Shown in pieces: positions 8,493 through 16,808 of a stretch of 64,000 bases of DNA (the first letter of the stretch is position 1; every line of letters starts with the position of its first letter). A program made the translations under genes and the position numbers. The stretch comes from Clostridium sp. CAG:440 (lineage in GTDB: Bacteria; Bacillota; Clostridia; TANB77; CAG-508): NCBI GenBank assembly GCA_000437215.1, contig FR898645.1, positions 15,263-79,262 on the forward strand, in the 5' to 3' direction. Under the pieces are notes generated by a model. That model did no database searches, was not told the DNA's origin, and saw only the letters and a list, made by a program, of their open reading frames with translations.

Positions 8493-10821
8493 ATTTTTTA
8501 TCATTATTTGGATTTCCTTTTTTTAGGTTTACAATTATTGCATCTTCATTATCAAATAAGTATGATGAATCAGAAGTATCTGTTTGAACAGGGTCAAATT
8601 CATTTCTGTCATCTTTAAAATCCACATGTCTAAAATCAAATTTTTTATTTTGTGTTTCGTCTTCTGAAACACTGTTGTCTGAGTTAGAATATTTATTAAA
8701 ATCGTATTTTTTAATATTTTGTGGTTCTTTATATTTTGAAGATAAATATTTAAATCTTCCAACACCAGCCATTGGCTTTCCATTATCACCTTTTAGTTTA
8801 TATGCAAAGAAATTTTTGCCTAATGTTTGTAATTTTCCAGGGGATGCATTAGGAACAAATTTCCATGTTACGCTACCATGTTTTGAATCATATTTCATGG
8901 TATTAAAATCAATACTATCGCTCATCTTCCATTCTCTGTGCTCTCCAAGTTCTTTTGACCACCATTCTAGTTCATCTATATCTGCATTTCCTGTAAATAT
9001 TTTATTAGAACAGTTAGAAAGAATTGTTTGTCTATAATGTTCTTTGACATTAGGAGTATCTAATTGTGATAGATTTTGTGCGGTAATTATAGTTCCTACT
9101 TTATATTTTCTATACATTGTAAATAATGCTTCTGTAGACTTTCCAAGAAAATCAGGGAATTCATCAATATATAAAAAGTTTGCAATTCTATTATTTTCAT
9201 TGCCAGGTCTTCTTAATACTGCATTTTGCATTGCAAGTAAGAAGAATAAGCCAAATGCTTTATGTGTTGTCATACCTAAATCTCCACGTCTTGTACATAC
9301 AAAAGTAAGATCTCCATTAGATAGCATTTCATCAAAATTAATATTTTCGTGTCTATTACATAAAATTGTTTTTACTCCAGGAAGACGTAACAAACTGTCT
9401 AATTGTGTAACTGCAGAATAAATATATTTTTCAGTTTCATCTCTACCAGAACCAGTTTTGTAGAAATTTTTTCTAAAATAAGCAAGTTGAATACTGTATT
9501 TTTTAGCTAAATCTTCATTATGTGCAAGTATTTCACACATTTTTTCAACTAAGTCAAAATTTGTAAACATTTTTAGCATATCTTCAAGGTTTGGTAATAA
9601 ACCATCATTCATTCTTGGGTACATTTCTTTTAATATAATTGCCATATTTTCAATTGCTTGCAAAGCAACATTTTCTCTGTATGCTTCTTCAATTTCACTA
9701 TGTTGCGTTGCATACATTCCTTTTATTACAGATGAAATTGTAATTGCAATTTTTGTTGGATCATCATAAACAAATGGATTTAATCCTATAGAATCAATAT
9801 TTTCTGGATCTATTAAATTGTATTTAAATCCAAAATTTTTACTTACTTCTACCATATGCTCTATAATTTCACTGTCAGGAGATAGTACTGTAACTCCAAC
9901 ATTTCTGTATATTATAGAATCAGAAGAATCTAATATCATTTTTTTCATAAAAGCTTTAAAAACAGTATCTTTTCCGTATGCAGGTGAAATCATATTTAAA
10001 CTAAAGTTTTTGTTTAAGTAGTCATTGCTATATGGTTTATTTAGGACTGCAATTCTAGTTTTTAATGCAGTAAATCCAAGTTCTTTAGAAGTTTCTCTAA
10101 AAAAGTATTTTTTTTCTATATCTCTTGCAATCATTGGTTCTAATACAGCAGATGTTTTCCCAGTACCAGATCCACCACAAACAAACATTGGTTGAAATCT
10201 TGAAACTTCAGGCATTTTTACATTTTTTCCATTTTCATCATCTGTACATAAGTACATTTCTAAACTATATGGTCCATAGTCTTTTTTGTTTTCAGAAAGT
10301 CTAATTCCACCATAATCCCATATTGAACGAGTATGTTGAGATGAATCATTAACAGAAAAGTATAAAAATTTAAACATTGGAAATACAGTCATTAATGGTA
10401 AGTATAATGATAAACTTATAAATGCAGGTTTTACCAATTCAGAAAAGTCTGTAATTAAATCAACATAATTTGTTGTTCCTATCAAGAAAAGCCACGCTCC
10501 CATGTTAAGCCATTGGGTAAACATTGATAAAACTATTATGTAAAAGGCTATTGAATAAACATAAAATAATGTAACCTTTTGTTTTTTTGAAGTTGCAAAT
10601 TCTGATGAGCCAGAAAATAAAAATGCAAATAGAGGACATGCCATTGCAAAAGTATATGCAAATGGTCCCCAATAAGAATAAGAAACTCCAGTAAAAATCA
10701 TAAATAATAGTTCTACTAATCTATCTACTACAAGATATATTGTTACTAATGTTAAAATATATGTTGCAAATGTGTTTCGACTTGTATTTAATTTCTTTAA
10801 AAATTTATCTATTAATTTCAT
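8491..10821 (-). CDS. Orphan VirD4/TraG-like coupling ATPase
   Basis: The 776-residue protein has about four membrane helices in residues 20-155, then an ATPase domain. Walker A is GGSGTGKT (216-223), Walker B is YIDE (551-554), and the AQNLSQL motif (581-587) matches TraG/VirD4 type IV coupling proteins. These normally dock relaxosomes or effectors on a type IV secretion channel. No relaxase, VirB4, or other conjugation gene lies within this window, and codon use is like the host's. A fixed chromosomal role (for example protein export) or a relic of an integrative element are both possible. Its upstream region has a weak AAAGGA site before ATG. Confidence 0.85.
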   Translation of the reverse strand: MKLIDKFLKKLNTSRNTFATYILTLVTIYLVVDRLVELLFMIFTGVSYSYWGPFAYTFAMACPLFAFLFSGSSEFATSKKQKVTLFYVYSIAFYIIVLSMFTQWLNMGAWLFLIGTTNYVDLITDFSELVKPAFISLSLYLPLMTVFPMFKFLYFSVNDSSQHTRSIWDYGGIRLSENKKDYGPYSLEMYLCTDDENGKNVKMPEVSRFQPMFVCGGSGTGKTSAVLEPMIARDIEKKYFFRETSKELGFTALKTRIAVLNKPYSNDYLNKNFSLNMISPAYGKDTVFKAFMKKMILDSSDSIIYRNVGVTVLSPDSEIIEHMVEVSKNFGFKYNLIDPENIDSIGLNPFVYDDPTKIAITISSVIKGMYATQHSEIEEAYRENVALQAIENMAIILKEMYPRMNDGLLPNLEDMLKMFTNFDLVEKMCEILAHNEDLAKKYSIQLAYFRKNFYKTGSGRDETEKYIYSAVTQLDSLLRLPGVKTILCNRHENINFDEMLSNGDLTFVCTRRGDLGMTTHKAFGLFFLLAMQNAVLRRPGNENNRIANFLYIDEFPDFLGKSTEALFTMYRKYKVGTIITAQNLSQLDTPNVKEHYRQTILSNCSNKIFTGNADIDELEWWSKELGEHREWKMSDSIDFNTMKYDSKHGSVTWKFVPNASPGKLQTLGKNFFAYKLKGDNGKPMAGVGRFKYLSSKYKEPQNIKKYDFNKYSNSDNSVSEDETQNKKFDFRHVDFKDDRNEFDPVQTDTSDSSYLFDNEDAIIVNLKKGNPNNDKK

Positions 10822-10970
10822 AAAAGTTGTCCTTTCGAAAAATAATTATACATATATATTATCTTATAAAATTGGCAAAAAAACAAGTATTTTAGGCAAA
10901 AAAACTAACAAAATTTTGGAATATTTAAAAAAATTTTACATATAATAGAAAAAATAGGTGGGAGGTAAAA

Positions 10971-11255
10971 ATGCAAGAGGAATTTTTAAAAGAAAATAAA
11001 ATTATAGAAAAAACAGAAATAGAAAAGGAAGAGGAATTGATAATTAATATATTGAAAACAAAAAGAGAGCTAAATGTAGCAAGACAAAATTTTGAATATG
11101 CACAAGGTGATTTAATTGATTATTACTCATATCAAATAAAAGCAAATCAATCAAAATTAGATTATTTAATAAAATTAGCAAAGAAAAAAGGAATTATTGT
11201 TGATATAATTTCAGATGCAAAATTTAGAATAGAACAAGAAAATAAAGCTGTTTAA
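10971..11255 (+). CDS. yaaL: YaaL-like DUF2508 protein
   Basis: The 94-residue protein is largely helical, with a Glu/Lys-rich N-terminus and the YaaL-like core in which LKTKRELNVARQNFEYA is followed by a YYSYQIKANQSKLDYLIKLAKKKG segment. In Bacillus and many Clostridia yaaL (DUF2508) directly precedes bofA, and that is the order here, which supports the assignment. GGGAGG lies before the ATG. Biochemical role is unknown in the family. Confidence 0.8.
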   Translation: MQEEFLKENKIIEKTEIEKEEELIINILKTKRELNVARQNFEYAQGDLIDYYSYQIKANQSKLDYLIKLAKKKGIIVDIISDAKFRIEQENKAV

Positions 11256-11355
11256 TGGAATATTTGTCCATATTTAAACATAAAAATTGTAATAAATAAT
11301 TAATTAAATATATAAAATTTATTATTTTACAAAATTTGTGTTTAAGGAGCGTTTT

Positions 11356-11616
11356 ATGGATTATAATATTTTAACATATTTGGCATGTATTTGTTTTTTA
11401 TTCTTATTTGGAAGAATATTTATAGTTCCTATAAAAAAAGTTTTAAAATTGGTTGTTAATTCTATTTTAGGTGGGGCAATCATTTATATTATAAATCTAA
11501 TAGGGAATAGTTTTAATTTTCATATTGGACTTAATTTTTTTACAAGCATTTTAATTGGAATACTAGGAATTCCAGGTGCAGTAGTACTTGTAATATTAAA
11601 ACTTTTAATAGGATAG
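11356..11616 (+). CDS. bofA: BofA-like pro-sigma-K processing inhibitor
   Basis: The 86-residue membrane protein has two to three hydrophobic segments and the BofA pattern: RIFIVPIKKVLKLVVNSILGG, then a NxxG region and a C-terminal GIPGAVVLVILKLL helix. In spore formers BofA holds the SpoIVFB protease in check until the forespore signals, delaying sigma-K activation. ATG 11356 follows AAGGAG. Its TAG stop is the outermost part of the long inverted repeat that follows, so the repeat abuts the gene exactly. Confidence 0.88.
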   Translation: MDYNILTYLACICFLFLFGRIFIVPIKKVLKLVVNSILGGAIIYIINLIGNSFNFHIGLNFFTSILIGILGIPGAVVLVILKLLIG

Positions 11617-11945
11617 ACATTGGGACGGGGATTTTGTCTTAAGGTTTGCAGCCTGCTATCACCAACTTAAGGTTAAACGGCAATAAATGGTCTATAGCTA
11701 GGGATAGATGGCAATAATATATTAATTTTTGTACCTTGGTGTCGCAACCAACAAAATTAAAAAATATGCAGGTTGCTCCAATTCGCACTCGTGCAAGCAC
11801 TCGTTTGATCGCTTACGCGGTACTTCAAATTAATATATTATTACCATCCACCCCCTTAAGCCATTGACCATTTATTGCCGTTTAACCTTAAGTTGGTGAT
11901 AGCAGGCTGCAAACCTTAAGACAAAATCCCCGTCCCAATGTCTAT
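11613..11945. repeat. Long inverted repeat with perfect 80-bp arms and a conserved core
   Basis: Positions 11613-11692 are the exact reverse complement of 11866-11945 (80 of 80). Inside, 11709-11731 and 11823-11845 pair imperfectly. The outer arm contains GGGACGGGG and TTTTGTCTTAAGGTTT, shared with the hairpin at 43781 and the window's last bases. The centre (11731-11823) is shared with the inverted repeat at 56030-56396. The arms hold the stop codons of both bofA and glmS. It fills the whole 326-nt gap between the two genes and would also work as a huge transcription barrier. Confidence 0.9.
11731..11823 (+). repeat. Conserved ~95-nt core of the long inverted repeats, copy 1
   Basis: The core is bounded by GTACC and GGTAC. 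It holds TTGGTGTCGCAACCAA, then an AT-rich variable stretch, GGTTGCTCCAATTCGCACTC, GTGC, AAGCACTCGTTTG and TCGCTTACGCGGTAC. The same blocks occur in the same order in the reverse complement of 56165-56262. Its GC content is far above the surrounding DNA. Confidence 0.85.
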
Positions 11946-13783
11946 TCTACAGTTACAGATTTTGCAAGGTTTCTTGGTTTATCTACATCAAGACCTTTTT
12001 CTTTTGCAATATAATATGCAAATAGTTGAAGTGGCACAACAGAAAGTATAGGGGAGATAAAGGTATTTGTTTTAGGTATGCAAATAACCTCATCAAACAA
12101 TTTTTTATCAATATCTTGATTTGTAATTACTAATGTTTTAGCGCCACGAGTAATTACTTCTTGTATATTACTTATACTTTTTTCTACTAAGTTTGGATCT
12201 GTTAATATGCTAATTACAGTAATTCCATTTTCAATTAAGGCGATAGGCCCATGTTTTAATTCTCCTGATGCATAACTTTCAGAATGAATGTAAGAGATTT
12301 CTTTTAATTTTAAAGATCCTTCCTTGGCAACTGTTTCATCAATACCTCTACCTAAGAAGAAGATATCTTTTTCTTGATATACTTTTTTAGCAAATTCTTT
12401 TATATTTGCTGATAATTTTAGTGTTTGTTCAATTTTTGCTGGTAATTCTAATATATCTTTTTTAAATGATTCTATAACAGAGTTATCAACATTTTCTAAT
12501 ACTTCTGCAAAGTATAGTGCAAGTATATTTAATAAAATTACTTGTGAAGTATATGCTTTTGTAGATGCTACTGCGATTTCTGGACCAGCATGTGTATAAA
12601 TTGAATAATCTGCTTCTCGTGTAATAGAACTTCCTATAACATTTGATACAGCAATTGTTTTTGCTCCTTTTTCTTTAGAAAGTTTTAATGCTGCAATTGT
12701 GTCTGCTGTTTCTCCTGATTGTGATATAAAAATGCAAAGTGTATTTTTATCTACAAGAGGATCTCTGTATCTAAATTCTGAAGCTATATCTACTTGGGTA
12801 GAAATTTTGCATAATTTTTCTAATATATTTTTTCCTGCAAGTCCTGCATGCATTGCTGTTCCACATGCTACTATATATATTTTATTTATGCTTGATAAAT
12901 ATTTTTTGGTGAATTTTAATTCATCAAATTCTATTTTTGAATTTTCTGGTAATCTTGAACCAATAGTTTCTCGAATTGCTGTTGGTTGTTCATAAATTTC
13001 TTTTAGCATAAAATCTTCAAAACCATCTTTTTCTGCTGCAGAAGCATTCCATTCTATTGTTTTTATTTCTTTTTTAAATTCTTTTAAATTTTTATCAAAG
13101 AATTTAACATCATTTTTTGATAGTAAAACAAATTCTAAATCGTTTAAAAGATAGAAGTTACGTGTAAAAGAAAGTATTGCAGGAATGTCTGATGAAATAT
13201 AGTTTTCATCTTGGCATGTTCCAATAACCAATGGGCTATCTTTTCTAACTACAATCATATTTTCTGGGTAATATTTAGAAATTACTTCAATTGCAAAGCT
13301 TCCTTTTAAATCTAAACATGTATTTTTTACAGCTCTTAAAAGTTTTTGCTCATCATTATTTGTATCTTTTGAATAATAATAATGAATTAAATTAGGTATA
13401 ACTTCTGTGTCTGTGTCAGAATAGAATTTATAATTTTTATCATTTAAAAATTTTCTAAGTTCATTATAGTTTTCAATTATTCCATTATGAACAACACTAA
13501 ATGATTTAGAATTGTCCATATGTGGATGAGAATTTTCTTTAGATGGTTTTCCATGTGTAGCCCATCTTGTATGAGCAATACCAATAGTACCTTCTAATTT
13601 ATCAATTCCATTTATTTCATTTAAATTTTTGACTCTTCCTTTATCTTTCATAACAGATAAGCCTTCTTTTTCTATTGTTGAAATACCAGCAGAGTCATAA
13701 CCTCTGTATTCCAATCTTAAAAGTCCATTAATTAAAATAGGTGTTGCTTTTTTATTACCTATATAACCTACAATTCCACACAT
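11942..13783 (-). CDS. glmS: Glutamine-fructose-6-phosphate aminotransferase
   Basis: The 613-residue enzyme makes glucosamine-6-phosphate, the entry point to amino-sugar and peptidoglycan synthesis. The N-terminal glutaminase has the catalytic Cys2 (MCGIVGYIG) and HTRWATHG. Two SIS sugar-isomerase domains follow, with the VACGTAMHAG and SQSGETADT signatures. The C-terminus ends KPRNLAKSVTVE as is usual for GlmS. AGGAGG precedes the ATG. The gene is controlled by the self-cleaving glmS ribozyme in its leader. Its stop codon lies in the right arm of the long inverted repeat. Confidence 0.98.
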   Translation of the reverse strand: MCGIVGYIGNKKATPILINGLLRLEYRGYDSAGISTIEKEGLSVMKDKGRVKNLNEINGIDKLEGTIGIAHTRWATHGKPSKENSHPHMDNSKSFSVVHNGIIENYNELRKFLNDKNYKFYSDTDTEVIPNLIHYYYSKDTNNDEQKLLRAVKNTCLDLKGSFAIEVISKYYPENMIVVRKDSPLVIGTCQDENYISSDIPAILSFTRNFYLLNDLEFVLLSKNDVKFFDKNLKEFKKEIKTIEWNASAAEKDGFEDFMLKEIYEQPTAIRETIGSRLPENSKIEFDELKFTKKYLSSINKIYIVACGTAMHAGLAGKNILEKLCKISTQVDIASEFRYRDPLVDKNTLCIFISQSGETADTIAALKLSKEKGAKTIAVSNVIGSSITREADYSIYTHAGPEIAVASTKAYTSQVILLNILALYFAEVLENVDNSVIESFKKDILELPAKIEQTLKLSANIKEFAKKVYQEKDIFFLGRGIDETVAKEGSLKLKEISYIHSESYASGELKHGPIALIENGITVISILTDPNLVEKSISNIQEVITRGAKTLVITNQDIDKKLFDEVICIPKTNTFISPILSVVPLQLFAYYIAKEKGLDVDKPRNLAKSVTVE

Positions 13784-13794
13784 ATTAAATCCTC

Positions 13795-14005
13795 CTTAAT
13801 GCCAAAACGTGCGATAAATTTGGCAAATGTTATATTTTGGGAATTGAAAGCATGTAAATAAAAGCTATATACTAATTTTTGTTGCAATATTACTATTGTT
13901 TTTTAATTAGTACTATGGTTTAGCCAAAACCACTAGAGCATCCGCCGAATATTTCGATAACTCTAGACCTCGTCAACACTATTTTTATAAGTGTCCAGGC
14001 GCTTA
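13795..14005 (-). ncRNA. glmS ribozyme-riboswitch
   Basis: Reading the minus strand, the leader contains AGCGCC, then GTTGACGAGG, GTTATCGAAATATTCGGCG and GATGCTCTAG. These are the conserved core (P1-P2.2 and pseudoknots) of the glmS ribozyme. The P3 hairpin (GGTTTTGGCTAAACC) and the TAGCTTTTATTTACAT segment follow, with the P4-like 3' part close to the ribosome site. Cleavage is expected just 5' of the G at 14002. By known biology, glucosamine-6-phosphate acts as cofactor for self-cleavage and so shuts glmS expression. Confidence 0.95.
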
Positions 14006-14060
14006 ATAAATAAAACTCCTTTCTTTTATTTTTTTATTTACCTTTCTTTCAATTTATGGT

Positions 14061-14092
14061 ATTATATTACATTAAATTAGATAAGGTGTCAA
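14061..14092 (-). promoter_or_regulatory. Promoter of glmS
   Basis: On the minus strand a perfect TTGACA (14092-14087) is followed by TAATATAAT. The best -10 candidates lie 18 (TAATAT) or 20 nt (TATAAT) downstream. It stands about 60 nt upstream of the ribozyme's first base. Confidence 0.65.
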
Positions 14093-14109
14093 CAGATAGA
14101 TAAAATAAA

Positions 14110-14141
14110 AGCAAAGATCAAAATTAAATTTGATCTTTGCT
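14110..14141 (-). terminator. Intrinsic terminator of the Spo0A-like gene
   Basis: AGCAAAGATCAAA pairs with TTTGATCTTTGCT over 13 bp. On the minus strand it is followed by TTTTATTTTA. It lies 15 nt after the stop of the 14157-14498 gene and just upstream of the glmS promoter. Confidence 0.85.
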
Positions 14142-14156
14142 AAGTTAAATCTGAAA

Positions 14157-14498
14157 TCAGATTTCGTTATGAGCAAGTTTTAAGTCATCAACAATGGTGG
14201 CTAAAAACTCATGGACGCATGGGCGCTTTGAAGGCCACATTGATATAAAATTTGGATTTTGAATTTCTTTTGCCTTCTTGATTGCATTGTATATTGCTCG
14301 TTCAATACTATTTGGAGTGCAAGAATATTTTTCTCCCAAAAATTTGTAAAGATCTGACATACTTCTTAAAAATTTTTTGTCATTGTAGCAAAGAAGTATT
14401 GCAGCACGGCAGTATTCATACCCAATAAGATTGCACGGAATGCCTAAACTCCGAATAAGGTTAGATACTTCTTTTTTTACGTCCATTTGACTTGTCAT
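14157..14498 (-). CDS. Stand-alone Spo0A C-terminal (DNA-binding) domain protein
   Basis: The 113-residue protein matches the effector domain of Spo0A without a receiver domain: LIRSLGIPCNLIGYEYCRAA, then KYSCTPNSIERAIYNAIKKA (the recognition helix block), and a C-terminal helix. It should bind DNA. AGGAGG precedes the ATG. Codon use differs from the neighbours: CGT, CGA, CGC and CGG Arg codons and many C-ending codons occur, whereas adjacent genes use almost only AGA. This suggests recent transfer. It contains an in-frame CGG (14453-14451) that must be read straight through, an exception to the pattern in the other genes. Confidence 0.8.
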   Translation of the reverse strand: MTSQMDVKKEVSNLIRSLGIPCNLIGYEYCRAAILLCYNDKKFLRSMSDLYKFLGEKYSCTPNSIERAIYNAIKKAKEIQNPNFISMWPSKRPCVHEFLATIVDDLKLAHNEI

Positions 14499-14648
14499 AA
14501 AGATTCCTCCTTTATAATTACTGGTTTACAGTATTAATATATAAAGTATAACATATTTACATAACGTTGTCAAACTTTATATAAATTAAAATATAATTAG
14601 GAATTTTAAAATTTTAAAGTTTATGATATAATATTTTGGGGTGATAAA

Positions 14649-16434
14649 ATGTTTAATATAGAAGAAGAATTAAAAAAGCTTCCAACAAAGCCACGGAGTA
14701 TATGTAATGAGAGATAAAGACGACAATATAATATATGTTGGAAAAGCAGTTTCTTTAAAAAGAAGGGTAACGTCATATTTTAGAAAAACAAATAAAACAG
14801 AACGTATAAAAAAAATGGTAAGTTTAATTGACCACTTCGAATATATAGTTGTAGATAATGAAGCAGAGGCATTAATATTAGAATGTAATTTAATAAAAAA
14901 GAACAGGCCTAAATTTAATGTTTTATTAAAAGATGACAAAACATATCCTTATATAAAAATTGATATTAAATCAGATTACCCTAATGTTTTAATTACAAGA
15001 AGAATTGTAAATGATGGTTCAAAATATTTTGGACCATACGCTAACCCAGGTGCTGCAAAAGAAATGGTAAATTTTATAAAACAAAAGTACAAAATACGTC
15101 AATGTAAAAATTTTAAATCCACTACAAGAGCATGTCTAAACTATCATATAAAAAGATGCTTAGCACCATGTATTGGGCTTATTTCTAAAGAAGAATACAA
15201 AAAACAAATAGATGAAATAATAGATTTATTAGATGGAAAAATAGACAAAATTATTAAAGATTTAAATAAACAAATGGAAGAAGCTTCTAAAAATATGGAA
15301 TACGAAAAGGCTGCTCAAATAAGAGATAGAATACAGGCAATTATTAGAGTGTCTGAAAAACAAAAAGTTTCTAATATATCTGAAAATGACATAGATGTTA
15401 TAGGAATTGCAAAATCTGATTTAGAAGTTTGTGTGGAAATTTTCTTTGTTAGAGGAAGCAAAATGGTTGGAAGAGAACACTATTTTTATAACAATCTAGA
15501 TGATATGGAAGACGAAGAAATTTTGTCAGGTTTTATAAAACAATATTATTTAGATAATCCAAACATACCACATAAAATAATGATTAGGGAAGAATTAGAG
15601 GAAAAACAGGCAATTGAGCAATACTTATCAACAAAATCTGGAAGAAAAGTGGAATTAAAAAGCCCTAAAAAAGGTGAAAAGCTTAGATTTGTTGAAATGG
15701 CAGAAAATAATGCTAAAGTTACACTTGAAAACAAACAAAAAGATAAAAATGAAATATTAATGGAATTAAAGGAAGTTTTAAAAATGGACAAGCTTCCAAG
15801 AAAAATTGAGACATATGATATTTCAAATTTATCAGGAGAATTTATTGTTGCAGGAATGTGTGTAATGCAAGATGGAGTAATTAAGAAAAATTTATCAAGA
15901 AGATTTAAAATAAAAACTGTTTTGGGGCAAGATGATCCAAAATGTATGGAAGAGGTAATAACTAGAAGGCTAAAACATTCAATAGAAAATCCTAATGGTG
16001 GTTTTGGAAAATTACCTGATGCTATTTTTGCAGATGGAGGAATAACACAAATAAGGGCCACACAAAATGCTATAAAAAAATATAATTTAGACATTCCTGT
16101 ATTTGGAATGGTAAAAAACGATAAACACCAAACAAGAGCTTTAATGGATGAAAACAGAAATGAACTTAAAATTTCTCAAAACATAAAGAATTTGATTACA
16201 AAATTTCAAGATACAGTTCATGATACAGCAATCCAGTATCATAGAAAGTTAAGAGATAAAGAAATTACAAAATCAGAGCTAGATAACATAAATGGAATTG
16301 GGAATGTTAAAAAGCAAGCATTATTAAAAAAATTTGGAAGTGTAGAGAAAATAAAAAAGGCAAATGTACAAGAAATTATGGAAGTTGATGGCATCAATGA
16401 AAGCTTGGCAAAAAAAATTTTAGAAAATTTATAA
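14649..16434 (+). CDS. uvrC: UvrC excinuclease subunit, +1 frameshift at CGG
   Basis: Reading 14649-14693 gives MFNIEEELKKLPTKP; the next triplet is CGG. Skipping one C at 14694 and continuing at 14695 gives GVYVMRDKD and the rest of UvrC, 594 residues in total. The GVY...YVG of the GIY-YIG nuclease domain is complete only across the shift. The UVR motif (KAAQIRDRI), the RNase H-like domain (YDISNLSGE) and the C-terminal HhH domain (NGIGNVKKQALLKKFG) follow. Without the shift, translation ends after 22 codons. A start at 14707 would lack GVY and has no ribosome site. UvrC makes both incisions in nucleotide excision repair. Confidence 0.9.
14694..14696 (+). promoter_or_regulatory. CGG +1 frameshift site in uvrC
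   Basis: The in-frame reading is AAG CCA CGG AGT and stops seven codons later at TAA. Dropping the C gives CCA GGA GTA TAT, encoding the conserved PGVY of UvrC. Confidence 0.8.
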
Positions 16435-16446
16435 AATCCTGCATAA

Positions 16447-16480
16447 ATCATTATATATGGGAATATACATATATAATGAT
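16447..16480 (+). terminator. Hairpin after uvrC
   Basis: ATCATTATATATG pairs with CATATATAATGAT around an 8-nt loop. A G-run, not a T-run, follows and serves as the ribosome site of the next small gene. It is therefore more likely a processing or stability hairpin than a strong terminator. Confidence 0.5.
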
Positions 16481-16494
16481 GGGGGGATTTTTAT

Positions 16495-16698
16495 ATGGAA
16501 TATGCAAAAGATGGTGTTTTTAATATTAGATACAATACAGAATTAAATAGGTTAGAGATTAGAAAAAAAAACAGGTCAATTTGGGAGAAAATACAAAAAC
16601 ACAAGATTATAAGTTTTACAATTATAGCTCTTATAATGTTTTCTTGTTTAAATTTTTTCCTAATATATAATTTTATGAAGGTATTGCAAAATATTTAG
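16495..16698 (+). CDS. Small single-pass membrane protein, unknown
   Basis: The 67-residue product has a polar N-terminal half (EYAKDGVFNIRYNTELNRLE, then a basic stretch) and one membrane helix at about residues 40-62. A strong GGGGGG ribosome site lies 9 nt before the ATG. I do not recognise it. It sits between uvrC and a methyltransferase gene. Confidence 0.6.
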   Translation: MEYAKDGVFNIRYNTELNRLEIRKKNRSIWEKIQKHKIISFTIIALIMFSCLNFFLIYNFMKVLQNI

Positions 16699-16779
16699 AG
16701 GGACAAGTTTTATATACAAAACTATTGGAAAATTTAATAAAATATGATAAAATATTACTATTCTAAAAATAAGGAGGAT

Positions 16780-16800
16780 AGTAGTATTTTTTGTACTACT
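16780..16800 (+). promoter_or_regulatory. Hairpin between ribosome site and start codon of the methyltransferase gene
   Basis: AAGGAGG at 16771-16777 is 31 nt from the ATG at 16809. AGTAGTA (16780-16786) and TACTACT (16794-16800) form a 7-bp stem in between. Folding would bring the ribosome site to a workable distance. An in-frame stop at 16800-16802 rules out an earlier start. Confidence 0.45.
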
Positions 16801-16808
16801 AAAAAATT

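Noticed and set aside
11613..11945. The long inverted repeat as only a terminator for bofA and glmS
   Set aside because: It could stop transcription, but 80-bp perfect arms plus a core shared with a distant repeat are far more than a terminator needs.
14707..16434. A shorter uvrC starting at ATG 14707
   Set aside because: It lacks the GVY of the GIY-YIG domain, has no ribosome site, and an obvious start with ribosome site lies at 14649.
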